64,000 nt of DNA, taken from positions 179,776 to 243,775 of the forward strand of contig NZ_LZRD01000019.1 in NCBI RefSeq assembly GCF_001687325.1, written 5' to 3'. The notes under the pieces were generated by a model. The model was not told the DNA's origin and made no database searches. It saw nothing but the letters and a program-made list of their open reading frames with translations. Shown piece by piece: positions 34,037 to 43,996 of this stretch (its first letter is position 1; every line of letters begins with the position of its first letter). Origin of the DNA: Streptomyces sp. PTY087I2 (GTDB taxonomy: Bacteria > Actinomycetota > Actinomycetes > Streptomycetales > Streptomycetaceae). Position numbers and translations under genes: made by a program.

Positions 34037-34690
34037 ATGGGGCGGACGCTGGCGGAGATCCTGGACAGGGCGGCGTGCGGGCGGTTTCCGGAGCCCGACG
34101 GGCGGACGACCGTGGTCGCCGCGCCCAGTGACCGCGACACGGGAGTGATCGCCTTCACCGCGCACTCGGTCGTGTTCACCGACGAGGACCCCGAGTGGGT
34201 CCGTGCGACGCTGGCCGCCCTGGACTGCGATGCGCTGGCAGCGACCATGCATCCGCGCTTCCTGTCGGCCTTCCTGGAACGTACCGGGCGGACCACCGAC
34301 ACGATCGACCTCCTGACCGTGGCGTCCTCGCTGCCCGGTGAACCCGGCCTGGAGCTGCGGGAGGTCACCGATCCCGTGCACCCGCGGGTGATCAGCGCCC
34401 GTCGGCGCCGGGACGGGGTGCGGATGTGGGAGGTCGACGGGGGCGTGCTGGTGCTCGGGCGCGGTGTGGCCGGGCGTTGGGAGGTGGCCGTCGAACTGGA
34501 CGAGAACGCCCGGCACCGGGGGCTCGGGCGTGCCCTCGCCACTGCCGCACGGCATCTGGTGCCCCCGGGCGAACCGCTCTGGTCGCAGCAGGCCGCGGGC
34601 AACGCGCGCAGCATCCGGGCGTTCCAGGCCGCCGGTTTCCGGCCGGTCGGCTCGGAGGCGCTGCTGCTCGGCCGCCGGGAGGTGGCGTGA
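34037..34690 (+). CDS. GNAT-family N-acetyltransferase
   Basis: The 217-residue protein carries a GNAT fold in its C-terminal half: acetyl-CoA loop ARHRGLGRALATAARHL (motif A, about 158-174) and SIRAFQAAGFRPVGSEALL (motif B). The N-terminal half (HSVVFTDEDPEWVRATL) is a less conserved substrate-side domain. GAGGGGGCAG precedes the ATG. The substrate is unknown. The stop codon lies in the first of four degenerate 20-base repeats (34685-34750). Confidence 0.85.
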   Translation: MGRTLAEILDRAACGRFPEPDGRTTVVAAPSDRDTGVIAFTAHSVVFTDEDPEWVRATLAALDCDALAATMHPRFLSAFLERTGRTTDTIDLLTVASSLPGEPGLELREVTDPVHPRVISARRRRDGVRMWEVDGGVLVLGRGVAGRWEVAVELDENARHRGLGRALATAARHLVPPGEPLWSQQAAGNARSIRAFQAAGFRPVGSEALLLGRREVA

Positions 34691-34750
34691 CGCCGGGGAG
34701 CGTGCGTGACGGCGAGGGAGGAGCGCGTGAGGCCGGGGGCGAGCGCGTGA
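34685..34750. repeat. Four degenerate ~20-base repeats starting at the GNAT stop codon
   Basis: GCGTGA (containing the TGA stop at 34688-34690) followed by a G-rich tail recurs at 34685, 34704, 34725 and 34745. The periods are 19, 21 and 20. It lies between the GNAT and inositol-monophosphatase-like genes. Confidence 0.8.
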
Positions 34751-34805
34751 CGGCCGCGCCGGGTTTCCCGTACGGCTGCCGCGGCCTCCCGTTACTCTGC
34801 TTGTC

Positions 34806-35627
34806 ATGATCCAATCATCCGCGATCCAGACGGACACCGAGGTCGCGGCCGCCGCCGCGCTGGCCGGGGCGGAGGTCGCGCGGGCCCGTTACGGGCGGCT
34901 CCACTCCCGTATCGACAAGGGCTCCGGGGACTTTGCCACCGACGCCGACCTGGCCGCCGAGGAGGCGATCCTCGACGTCATCCGCAACGCCCGGCCCGGG
35001 GACGCGGTGCACGGCGAGGAGGGCGGCCGGCAGGGAGCGGCCGACGCGGAGCGGGAGTGGCTGGTGGATCCCTTGTGCGGGACGCTCAACTACGCCGTCG
35101 GCTCCCAACTCGTCGCCGTCAACGTGGTGTTGCGCGACGGCCCGGCCGCGGTGGCCGATCCGTTCAGCGGCGAGGTGTTCCTCACCGACGGCGAGACCGC
35201 CCGGGTCCGGTCCGGCGCGGAGGGCGACGAGCGGCCGTTGGTGCCGACGGCGGACACCCGGCTCGTGGACGTGAACCTGGACCCGCCCTTCCCGAGCGCG
35301 CCTGGATTCCGGGCCGTCGACCTGCTTGCCCACCCCGGGTTCGTCGAGCACTTCCGCCCGCGCGTCGTCTCCACGACGCTGGCGCTGGCCTGGGTCGCGG
35401 CGGGCAGGCGGGCCGCCTATGTCACGGACGGCGGCGACCTCAGCGGCAGCGTGCACTTCGCCGCCGGGATCGCCCTGTGCCGGGCCGCCGGCTGCGTCGT
35501 CACCGGCGTCGACGGCGCCCCGGTCGGACCCGGCGGCCGGGGGCTCGTCGTGGCCGCGGACGCCGGGACGCACGAGCTGCTCATGTCGATGATCGGCACG
35601 CGCGGGCGGACCGACGGCAACGGCTGA
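34806..35627 (+). CDS. Inositol monophosphatase-family protein with altered metal sites
   Basis: The 273-residue protein has the IMPase fold signatures: KGSGDFATDADLAAEEAI and the first metal ligand in HGEEGG. The central motif reads WLVDPLCGTLNYA where active enzymes have DPxDGTxNF, so one metal-binding Asp is Cys. The late WDxAAG motif reads VHFAAGIAL, replacing the catalytic Asp by His. Two of four metal ligands are therefore lost. It may be a catalytically dead regulator or a divergent phosphatase. It stands alone between a GNAT gene and a convergent histidine phosphatase. Confidence 0.85.
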   Translation: MIQSSAIQTDTEVAAAAALAGAEVARARYGRLHSRIDKGSGDFATDADLAAEEAILDVIRNARPGDAVHGEEGGRQGAADAEREWLVDPLCGTLNYAVGSQLVAVNVVLRDGPAAVADPFSGEVFLTDGETARVRSGAEGDERPLVPTADTRLVDVNLDPPFPSAPGFRAVDLLAHPGFVEHFRPRVVSTTLALAWVAAGRRAAYVTDGGDLSGSVHFAAGIALCRAAGCVVTGVDGAPVGPGGRGLVVAADAGTHELLMSMIGTRGRTDGNG

Positions 35628-35682
35628 ATCCCTCAGACGCCCCTCGGAGTCCCCTCAGATGTCCGGAATCCCCTCAGACGTG
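35628..35682. repeat. Three ~20-base repeats at the histidine-phosphatase stop codon
   Basis: On the minus strand GTCTGAGGGGATTCC, containing the TGA stop (35674-35676), recurs with stop-equivalents at 35655 and 35633 (periods 19 and 22). The array fills the gap to the convergent IMPase-like gene. Confidence 0.8.
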
Positions 35683-36297
35683 CAGTTCGGGCGGGAAGTC
35701 GGTCCAGCGGAGGTCGGCGGGCAGATGGCCGGTGTCGTTGAACAGGAGCAGTGCGGCGGGACGGCCGGGCGCGTAACGGATCACGGTCAGACCGGCGTTG
35801 GCGTGGTTGAGGCCCAGCCAGCGCGATTTCGGGGCGTCCAGCGCGTCCCGGACGAGCCAGCCGACGAGGAAGTTGTGGGTGACGAGGAGTTCATGGCGGG
35901 GCTCGTCGCCCTCGACCGTTCCCGTGAACCGTGCGAGCGCCTCCTCCGCGAGCCCGGGGCCCAGCTCGCGCTCCGCCGCGGGGAACTCCGCCAGCCGTGC
36001 GAGCGTCCGGTCGGCCGACTCCGCCGGCAGCTCCTCCCGTGACGGCAGGTACGGGAGGTAGTCACCGGCCGGTTCGGACCGCAGCAGGGGAACGCCCGGC
36101 AGCTGCTCGCCCACCAGCCGCGCCGTCTGTTCGGCGCGGGGGAGCGGGCCGTGGTGGATCGCCGTGATCGGGGCCCCGCGCAGCCGCTCCCCGAGCAGGG
36201 CGGCCTGACGGCGGCCGGCCTCCGTCAGCGTGCTCTCGTCCTCGGAGGCCTGACCGTGCCGGGCCACGTACAGGTAGCGGGCAGCCGTTTCCGTCAT
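35674..36297 (-). CDS. Histidine phosphatase (phosphoglycerate mutase-like) family protein
   Basis: The 207-residue protein has the RHG motif YVARHGQASEDE (phosphorylated His near residue 14), the Arg-bearing HHGPLPRAEQTARL, the acid LPSREELPAE region and the second catalytic His in LLVTHNFLVGWLVRDAL. It hydrolyses a small phosphorylated metabolite in the cytosol; the substrate is not predictable. No cofactor-dependent mutase loops are present, so it is a phosphatase rather than a mutase. Its stop codon is the first copy of a short repeat. Confidence 0.9.
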   Translation of the reverse strand: MTETAARYLYVARHGQASEDESTLTEAGRRQAALLGERLRGAPITAIHHGPLPRAEQTARLVGEQLPGVPLLRSEPAGDYLPYLPSREELPAESADRTLARLAEFPAAERELGPGLAEEALARFTGTVEGDEPRHELLVTHNFLVGWLVRDALDAPKSRWLGLNHANAGLTVIRYAPGRPAALLLFNDTGHLPADLRWTDFPPELHV

Positions 36298-36470
36298 GGG
36301 CGGGGTCCTCCGTCGCGGTTCATGATCGTTCGAACATCTGTGGGGACGTCCGGGCCGCGCCGGGCGGTTCCAGGGAGGGAGAGGAGGGAGGGGAAGGACC
36401 TGGTCCGGGCCATGAGGGTGGCTCGCCCTCCCGGGATGCGCGGGGGCAGTGCTCGGGGCACCGTGGAGGC

Positions 36471-36689
36471 ATGGCCGAGCACCCGCCCGTGATCGTCTAT
36501 CCGCCTTCCGCGACCGGAGGACGGCGGGTCACCGTGCACGGGCAGATCGTCGGCCTGGCGCACGGGCGGGGCGAGGTGGCCGCGCTGCTGCGGGCCGCGG
36601 GGTTCGCCCCCGGGCCCGACAAGATCGTCGAGCTGGACCGGCCCGGGCTGATCGAATGGCGCGGCGGCGATCTCGACACCTGGGGGTGA
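36471..36689 (+). CDS. Small conserved-looking protein of unknown function
   Basis: The 72-residue soluble protein (VIVYPPSATGGRRVTVHGQIVGLAHGRGEVAALLRAAGFAPG in outline, ending EWRGGDLDTWG) has good Streptomyces codon bias but no motif that I recognise. GGAGG is only one base from the ATG, which is unusually close; GTG 36489 is a possible start with better spacing. It is followed after four bases by the membrane protein gene, so the two probably form an operon. Confidence 0.65.
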   Translation: MAEHPPVIVYPPSATGGRRVTVHGQIVGLAHGRGEVAALLRAAGFAPGPDKIVELDRPGLIEWRGGDLDTWG

Positions 36690-36693
36690 TCCC

Positions 36694-37038
36694 GTGAAGC
36701 GTCGTCGAGCGGTACGCGAAAGCGCCTCGATCGAACCGCCGCCCGGGTATTACGTGGCCGGGGCCGAGCCTCCCGACGCGGCGCAGCGCGCGCTGATCCT
36801 GGACTGGGTCGTGAGCCGGCGCATCGCGAGCGGCTGGCGCGTCGAGTCCCGCTCCGGGAGCCAGGTGGTGCTGGTGCGCGGGCAGCCGGTGAACCATGTG
36901 CTGCACGCCTTTCTCACCGTCTTCTCGTGCCTGGTGTGGGGCGTCGTGTGGGCCGGTGTCGCCCTCGTCAACCGGGTCGAGCGCGTGGCCCTGACCGTCG
37001 ATGCCCAGGGGCGCATCGTCACCGTCAGCGCACCCTGA
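36694..37038 (+). CDS. Small membrane protein of unknown function
   Basis: The 114-residue protein has a basic N-terminus, a soluble part with WRVESRSGSQVVLVRGQPVNH and one long hydrophobic stretch near 70-92 (LHAFLTVFSCLVWGVVWAGVALVN), then a short tail. It resembles many actinobacterial single- or double-pass proteins that pair with small soluble partners. The GTG start lies four bases after the preceding stop, suggesting coupling. Function unknown. Confidence 0.7.
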   Translation: MKRRRAVRESASIEPPPGYYVAGAEPPDAAQRALILDWVVSRRIASGWRVESRSGSQVVLVRGQPVNHVLHAFLTVFSCLVWGVVWAGVALVNRVERVALTVDAQGRIVTVSAP

Positions 37039-37200
37039 CCCTTCACTCGAACGGGTGTGTCCCGCTGGCTGTGCCCGGAAGCCGCGAGGAACGTCGGAGC
37101 TGATCCGCCCGCACCGACCGGGGCAGGTCAGGGCAGCAGACGCCCGGCATCCGCCATCCGTCACGGCTGAACCGGCGCCTGTTTCGGCTAAGGAGTCCTC

Positions 37201-37668
37201 ATGTCGCAGTCCAGCACGCCCCCGCCCCAGCCCGGCGCCTCGCGCCCCGCCGATCCCCGTCCGGGCGGCGGGTCCGGCAGCCCGTGGGCGGCCGGAGGAA
37301 CGGTGTTCGCGGGTGTCCTGCTCTTCGTGGACGGCGTCCTCGGAGTGCTCAAGGGCATCGCGGGGGTCGCCTCGAACGACGTCTACACGCGGATCAACGA
37401 CTACGTCTTCAAGTTCAGCGTCACCTCGTGGGGCTGGATCCACCTCGTCCTCGGCGTGATCCTCATCCTGGTCGGCTGGGGCATCCTCTCGGGCGCCACC
37501 TGGGCCCGCGTCGCGGGTATCGCCCTCGCCTCCCTGAACCTCATCGCCAACTTCATGTGGCTCCCGTACACCCCGGTCTGGGCCATCGTCACCATCGCGA
37601 TCGACGTCTTCGTCATCTGGGCCCTGTGCACCGACCGGTCGAACCCGAGCGACCTGGTACGGAGCTGA
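37201..37668 (+). CDS. DUF7144-type four-helix membrane protein
   Basis: The 155-residue protein has a Pro/Gly-rich N-terminus of about 28 residues and four hydrophobic helices (AAGGTVFAGVLLFVDGVLGVLKG, WGWIHLVLGVILILVGWGIL, WARVAGIALASLNLIANF, WAIVTIAIDVFVIWAL). This is the common Streptomyces DUF7144 pattern. AAGGAG sits at 37190-37195, ideal for ATG 37201. No catalytic residues are seen. It is a predicted integral membrane protein of unknown role. Confidence 0.85.
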   Translation: MSQSSTPPPQPGASRPADPRPGGGSGSPWAAGGTVFAGVLLFVDGVLGVLKGIAGVASNDVYTRINDYVFKFSVTSWGWIHLVLGVILILVGWGILSGATWARVAGIALASLNLIANFMWLPYTPVWAIVTIAIDVFVIWALCTDRSNPSDLVRS

Positions 37669-37738
37669 ACCGACCAGGACGGCGGACGACGGGCGGCGAC
37701 GGGTGTCCGTTGTCAGTGGGGCGGTCCACACTGGAGTC

Positions 37739-37963
37739 ATGTGCCGCAGCATCAAGACTCTCCGCCCGCCCGCCCTCCCCGAAGAGGCCACCGAGGAGGA
37801 CATGCGGGCCGCCGCCCTTCAGTACGTACGCAAGGTCTCCGGGTTCCGCGCGCCCGCCGCGCACAACCGGGAGGTGTTCGACCGGGCCGTCGACGAGATC
37901 ACCGCAGCGACGATGAAGCTGCTCGACGGGCTGGAGATACGGGGCGCGTCGCGGGGCGCTTGA
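37739..37963 (+). CDS. DUF2277 family protein
   Basis: The 74-residue protein begins MCRSIKTLRPP and continues with EEDMRAAALQYVRKVSGFRAPAAHNREVFDRAVDEI, the DUF2277 signature, including the N-terminal Cys-Arg typical of the family. It is small and helical with no known activity. Its 3' end overlaps the opposite-strand DedA gene by 65 bases, so both genes are partially antisense to each other. Confidence 0.9.
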   Translation: MCRSIKTLRPPALPEEATEEDMRAAALQYVRKVSGFRAPAAHNREVFDRAVDEITAATMKLLDGLEIRGASRGA

Positions 37964-38564
37964 CCACGAACGCGGCCAGGGCGCCCGCCACGAACAGGGC
38001 CAGCACCGACACGGCCGTGCCGAACCACGTCGAGCCCAGCCACCGGCCGCCGAAGTAGCCGAGCCCCACGCTGTAACCGGCCCAGGCCAGGCCCGCCAGC
38101 GCGGACCAGGGGAGGAAGTCCCGCTTCCTGCGGTGTGCCGCGCCCGCGCCGAGCGAGACCACGGAGCGGCCCGCCGGAGCGAACCGGGCGATGACCACCA
38201 GCGCGCCGCCGCCCCGGCTCAGCGCGGCGCCGAGACGTTCCTGCGCGGTGGTCAGACGCCGGGAGCGGGCGATGGCCCGGTCCAGCCGGTCGCCCCCGCG
38301 CCAGGCGAGCCGGTACGCGACGAGGTCGCCGAGCACCGAGGCGGTGGCCGCGCACAGGATCAGGACGACGAGCGAGGGGACCTCCCCGGCGGTGCCTCCA
38401 CCGGCACCGCTGACGGTCGTCGAGCCCGCTGCCGCCGCCGTGGCCGCCGTGATGACGAGAACGCCGCTGGGCAGGAGGGGCAGGAAGACGTCCAGGAGAA
38501 CGGAGACCGCGACCACCACGTAGATCCATGGGCTGCTGGTCAGCTCGGCCACACTCTCCAACAC
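37899..38564 (-). CDS. DedA-family (SNARE-associated) membrane protein
   Basis: The 221-residue protein has five or six hydrophobic segments and DedA features: VLLDVFLPLLPSGVLVITAATA near the start, and FAPAGRSVVSLGAGAAHRRKRDFLPWSALAGLAWAGYSVGLGYFGG, where Arg in the F-x-P-x-x-R motif is conserved. DedA proteins act in lipid carrier recycling (undecaprenyl phosphate flipping) and membrane homeostasis. The C-terminus overlaps the DUF2277 gene on the opposite strand. Confidence 0.9.
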   Translation of the reverse strand: MLESVAELTSSPWIYVVVAVSVLLDVFLPLLPSGVLVITAATAAAAGSTTVSGAGGGTAGEVPSLVVLILCAATASVLGDLVAYRLAWRGGDRLDRAIARSRRLTTAQERLGAALSRGGGALVVIARFAPAGRSVVSLGAGAAHRRKRDFLPWSALAGLAWAGYSVGLGYFGGRWLGSTWFGTAVSVLALFVAGALAAFVVKRPATRPVSPARRAASSSLR

Positions 38565-38762
38565 CGTCTACGACTCCCCGATCGTGTCAACGCCGCGACG
38601 GTCGCAGGGGAGCGGCAGGGGCGGCAGGTTCAGCTGTACAGCGTACGCGTGGGGCCTCTCCCGAGATCGCCCAGGGCGGGTGATGTTGTGCAGGTCACGT
38701 ATACCTGGCGGCCATGTGCCCGTTAGGCGGGGAGAACGACCGGCACGAGCGAGGAGCAGCGC

Positions 38763-39620
38763 ATGACGGCATGGATGGTACGGACGGGCCACGGTCCGGC
38801 GCACCCGAATTCGGGGCAGCGGCCGACGGCGGGACCTGAGGGCGCAACGAGGGTGCGCGGCCGGGGGGCCTCGCGGGTCCCGGGCGTGCTGGCGGGCGCG
38901 GCGGCCCTGCTGACGCTGGCGTACGGCGCGGGCGTCGGCGTCGCCGCCCAGGGGCCGGCCCACGGCGGGCCCAGCGGGCACGGCGGACATGGGGCCTCCG
39001 GTGGCCACAGCGCGCACGACGCTCCCGGTGCCTCCGGTGGCCACAGCGGGCACGGCGGCTCCGGTGCCTCCAGCACTTCTGCGGCCGACCCGAGCCGCGT
39101 CGATACTTCTGCGGCCGACCCGAGCCGCGCCGACGACGTCGCCGCCGTGGGCGGCGGCTCGTGGATGCGGGCCGCGGGGGTGTTCTCCCCGCCCGGTTCG
39201 TTCGTGCAGTCCGACGCGCTGACGTACGACACCCGGCTGGTGCCGGCGGGCGCGCGGATCGAGATCACGCAGTTCACCGGCCCGTCCGGCACCCGGGTCG
39301 GGGCACGTCTGCACGGGCTCGTGCCCGGCCGGGCGTACGGGATGCATGTGCACACCTCGCCCTGCGGGGCCGACCCCGCCGCCGCAGGGCCGCACTACCA
39401 GCACCGCCCGTCGGCGACCGCGGACCCGGTCAACGAGGTGTGGCTGGACTTCCGGACGGACGAGGACGGCGACGGGCGCGCGGAGGCCGTGCACGACTGG
39501 AACTTCCGGGCGGGCGGGGCCCGGTCGGTGATCATCCACGACCGGCAGGGTGGTGCGGGGGAGCGGGCAGCCTGCTTCACGGTGCCGTTCGGGCCGGATG
39601 ACACCGACGGCAGGACCTGA
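38763..39620 (+). CDS. Exported Cu/Zn superoxide dismutase-like protein with His-rich linker
   Basis: The 285-residue precursor has a hydrophobic signal segment (VLAGAAALLTLAYGAGVGVAA, about 41-61), a Gly/His/Ser-rich linker (about 63-110) with around eight His, and a C-terminal SodC-like beta barrel: GMHVHTSPCG (two Cu ligands), GPHYQHRPS (bridging and Zn His), HDWNFRAGG and VIIHDRQGGAGERAACF (last Cu His and the disulfide Cys). It probably detoxifies superoxide or stores copper at the cell surface. The canonical Zn-Asp is not obvious, so catalytic activity is uncertain. GAGGAG precedes the ATG. Confidence 0.82.
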   Translation: MTAWMVRTGHGPAHPNSGQRPTAGPEGATRVRGRGASRVPGVLAGAAALLTLAYGAGVGVAAQGPAHGGPSGHGGHGASGGHSAHDAPGASGGHSGHGGSGASSTSAADPSRVDTSAADPSRADDVAAVGGGSWMRAAGVFSPPGSFVQSDALTYDTRLVPAGARIEITQFTGPSGTRVGARLHGLVPGRAYGMHVHTSPCGADPAAAGPHYQHRPSATADPVNEVWLDFRTDEDGDGRAEAVHDWNFRAGGARSVIIHDRQGGAGERAACFTVPFGPDDTDGRT

Positions 39621-39642
39621 CCCGGGTAACGCCGCGTACGGC

Positions 39643-39690
39643 ACGGTGCCCCGCCCCCTCCGCGGACTCGGGAGGGGAGCGGGGCACCGT
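39643..39690. terminator. Bidirectional hairpin between the SOD-like and DoxX genes
   Basis: ACGGTGCCCCGC and CCCTCC (39643-39661) pair with GGGAGGGG and GCGGGGCACCGT (39670-39690). It separates two convergent genes. Confidence 0.85.
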
Positions 39691-39772
39691 CACGGTCTCA
39701 CCGCGCGCCGGGTCGGCGCCGGAACGCGGGGGCCGGGGAGGCCGGGAAGGGCCGGGACCCAGGTGCGGCCGG

Positions 39773-40222
39773 TCAGACCGAGACGGCCGGGGCCTTGTCC
39801 TGGCGCGTCGTGGTCTCGGCCGTGGCGGCCGTGTCGCGCGAACCGAAGAAGCGGTCCAGGGCGACGGCCCCCGGGCCGGTGAAGACCAGCAGCAGGAACG
39901 CCCAGCAGAACATCGCCGACGCCTCGCCGCCGTTCTCGATCGGCAGGAACGCCTCCGGCTGGTGCACCTTGAAGTACGCGTAGGCCATCGAGCCCGAGGC
40001 GAGGAACGCCGCGGCACGGGTGCCGAGACCGAGGGCGACCAGAGATCCGCAGACCAGCTGGATCAGCGCGGCGTACCAGCCGGGCCAGGCACCGGTCTCG
40101 GCCTCGTTGCCGCCGAGCACTCCGAAGAGGGTGGCGACGCCGTGGAAGGCGAAGAGCAGGCCGACGACGAAGCGGAAGAGGCTGAGCACATAGGGCTGCG
40201 CCTGGTTCAAGCGGATGAGCAT
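39773..40222 (-). CDS. DoxX-family membrane protein
   Basis: The 149-residue protein has four hydrophobic helices and the DoxX pattern LSLFRFVVGLLFAFHGVATLFG, LVCGSLVALGLGTRAAAFLASGSMAYAYF and FCWAFLLLVFTGPGAVALD. DoxX proteins in actinobacteria work with superoxide dismutase and thiosulfate-linked systems in redox homeostasis; a SodC-like gene is directly convergent. ATG 40222 with GGAG about ten bases upstream is preferred over an upstream start. Confidence 0.92.
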   Translation of the reverse strand: MLIRLNQAQPYVLSLFRFVVGLLFAFHGVATLFGVLGGNEAETGAWPGWYAALIQLVCGSLVALGLGTRAAAFLASGSMAYAYFKVHQPEAFLPIENGGEASAMFCWAFLLLVFTGPGAVALDRFFGSRDTAATAETTTRQDKAPAVSV

Positions 40223-40336
40223 GGGGGGTGGGCTCCTTCGGTCGGGGTGGGGACGTGAACCGACTGGGCGCATCAGGTTAGGGAAACCTCACCAGTGCTT
40301 GCAACTTCAACATTTCATTGAGTGGCTGAAAAGCGC

Positions 40337-42127
<1,791 letters not shown>

Positions 42128-42233
42128 GTGGTGCCTCCTCGCGACGCCGGTACGGATCGGCTCCGTAACGTACAGAACGCGCGGAGAGGGCGCACGGGGT
42201 TCAGGCCGGGGCGTCAGCGGACCCGCGGCGGGG

Positions 42234-42878
42234 TCAGCAGCCGTTGAGGGCCGACTGGAGGGCGCTCTTCTCGGCGGAGTCGACGCTCAGGTTGTAGTGC
42301 TTCTTGACGTGGACCCAGGCGCGGACGTAAGTGCACTTGTACGAGGAGCTCGGCGGCAGCCACTTGGCCGGGTCCTTGTCGCCCTTGGACTGGTTCACGT
42401 TGTCGGTGACCGCGATGAGCTGGGGGCGGGTCAGGTCGTTGGCGAACGACTGGCGCTGGGCGGTGGTCCAGCCGCTCGCGCCGGAGCGCCAGGCCTCGGC
42501 CAGCGGGACCATGTGGTCGATGTCCACGTCGGAGGCGGCGCTCCAGGTCGCGCCGTCGTAGGGCGAGTACCAACTGCCGCTGACCGCGGCGCAGGAGGCG
42601 TCCTGCTGGACGTTCGTACCGTCGCGCTTGAGGACGACCTCGCGGGTGTTGCAGGTTCCCGACTGGGTGATCCAGTGCGGGAACTTGTCACGGCTGTAGC
42701 CGCTGGACGAGCCCTCCGCGCTGACGGTGAGCTGGCCGAGATAGGTCCGTGCGGTCGCCGCGCTCACCGGGGTGGGCATGGCGGCCTGGGCACTGGGGGC
42801 GCTGAACAGGGCGGACGTGGCGGCGAGCGCTGCGGTTGCGGCGACGACGGAGAGGCGACGCGCGTAGACACCGGACAT
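42234..42878 (-). CDS. Secreted HNH (DUF1524-type) endonuclease
   Basis: The 214-residue precursor has a signal peptide ending near AQAA (residues 29-32) and a DUF1524 nuclease domain: DVDIDHMVPLAEAWRSG (catalytic DxDH), RQSFANDLTRPQLIAVTDNVNQSKGDKDPAKWLPP (the N and the KGDKDP loop) and CTYVRAWVHVKKHYNL. Cys pairs (CNTR/SCAA and KCTY/NGC) are consistent with export and disulfides. It is expected to degrade extracellular DNA or RNA, for nutrient scavenging or competition. No immunity gene is adjacent. Confidence 0.92.
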   Translation of the reverse strand: MSGVYARRLSVVAATAALAATSALFSAPSAQAAMPTPVSAATARTYLGQLTVSAEGSSSGYSRDKFPHWITQSGTCNTREVVLKRDGTNVQQDASCAAVSGSWYSPYDGATWSAASDVDIDHMVPLAEAWRSGASGWTTAQRQSFANDLTRPQLIAVTDNVNQSKGDKDPAKWLPPSSSYKCTYVRAWVHVKKHYNLSVDSAEKSALQSALNGC

Positions 42879-43117
42879 GCGAACTCCCTTGATGTGGGGG
42901 GTGCGTGGGTGGGCGACGATCGGGCTTTGGGCGGATCCCGGCCATCGTGGCGACGCCAGGTTTCTGTGGGGTGGGCGTCAGGTAACAGAGTGGCGACATG
43001 TGCACGTCACATCAAGGGGTGTGCAAGGGGAGTGCGAGGGGAGTGACGGATCGCGGGGGCGCGTCGGTCCGTCACGGGGGGGCGTGCGGGCCGTGCGGGC
43101 TGGGGGTTTGGCGCGGC

Positions 43118-43876
43118 GTGGTGCGGATCTATCGTTGCCGGGTGCTGCTTCCGGTCTCCGTCACCCTCGGCGTCGTCCTCGCCGTCCTGCTGGTCCTCGC
43201 CGCCGCCGTCGCCGCGTGGGCCTCACTGGGCCGGTCGCGCGAGATCCTCGTCGCCGGGGTGCGGGCGGCGGCCCAACTCGCCGCCGTCTCCCTGCTCATC
43301 GGCTGGGTCGTCCGCTCGGTGGCCCCGCTTCTCGGGTTCGTGGCGCTGATGTTCGCCGTGGCCGTATGGACCGCCGGCCGCCGCATCACCGGCAACCGCA
43401 CCTGGCGCTGGGCGGCCGCGCCGATCGGGGCGGGGGTGCTGCCCGTCGTGGGGGCGTTGCTGCTCACGGGACTTGTACCGCTCCGGGGCATCGCGCTCAT
43501 CCCCGTCGCGGGCATCCTCATCGGCGGGGCGCTCACCGCGACCGTACTCAGCGGGCGGCGGGCCCTGGACGAACTCGCCGCCCGGCGCGGGGAGGTGGAG
43601 GCGGCCATGGCCCTCGGGCTGCTCGACCGGGACGCCCGGCTGGAGATCGTACGGCCGGCGGCGTCGGACGCGCTGCTGCCCGGGCTCGATCAGACCCGGA
43701 CGGTCGGGCTCGTCACCCTGCCGGGGGCGTTCGTGGGCATGCTGCTGGGCGGCGCCTCACCCGTGGAGGCGGGCGCCGTGCAGCTGTTCGTCCTGGTGGC
43801 GCTGATGGCGGTTCAGGTGGTGGCCGTCGCGACGGTCCTGGAGCTGGTCGCGCGCGGGCTGCTGTACCGGGACTGA
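43118..43876 (+). CDS. FetB/UPF0014-type permease
   Basis: The 252-residue membrane protein has about seven hydrophobic segments and FetB features: LVAGVRAAAQLAAVSLLIGWVV, LIPVAGILIGGALTATVLSGRRALDEL, and EAAMALGLLDRDARLEIVRPAASDALLPGLDQTRTVGLVTLPGAFVGMLLGGASP. In E. coli FetAB exports iron; no FetA ATPase gene is adjacent here, so the partner would be encoded elsewhere. The start is uncertain: tandem GTGs at 43118/43121 follow a TGGGGG, and a later GTG 43142 has no binding site. The stop codon lies in a 32-33-base tandem repeat. Confidence 0.85.
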   Translation: MVRIYRCRVLLPVSVTLGVVLAVLLVLAAAVAAWASLGRSREILVAGVRAAAQLAAVSLLIGWVVRSVAPLLGFVALMFAVAVWTAGRRITGNRTWRWAAAPIGAGVLPVVGALLLTGLVPLRGIALIPVAGILIGGALTATVLSGRRALDELAARRGEVEAAMALGLLDRDARLEIVRPAASDALLPGLDQTRTVGLVTLPGAFVGMLLGGASPVEAGAVQLFVLVALMAVQVVAVATVLELVARGLLYRD

Positions 43877-43950
43877 GGCCCGGGGGCCGGGGTTCCCTCC
43901 GGGGCTGAGGCCCGGGGGCCGGGGTTCCCTCCGGGGCTGAGGCCCGGGGT
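43872..43950. repeat. 32-33-base tandem repeat beginning at the FetB stop codon
   Basis: The unit ctgaggcccgggggccgggg plus ttccctccgggg begins at 43872 with the gene's own stop (tga, 43874-43876), recurs nearly exactly at 43904 and again partly at 43937. The copies differ by one base in a G-run. It lies between convergent genes. Confidence 0.9.
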
Positions 43951-43996
43951 CCCGAGGTTTCCCGGCCAGGGGCCCCGGGTTTTCCCGGACGGCGCC

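Noticed and set aside
43872..43950. A CRISPR array at the GC-rich tandem repeats
   Set aside because: The repeats are directly adjacent without spacers, there are only two to three copies, and no cas gene is present anywhere in the window.
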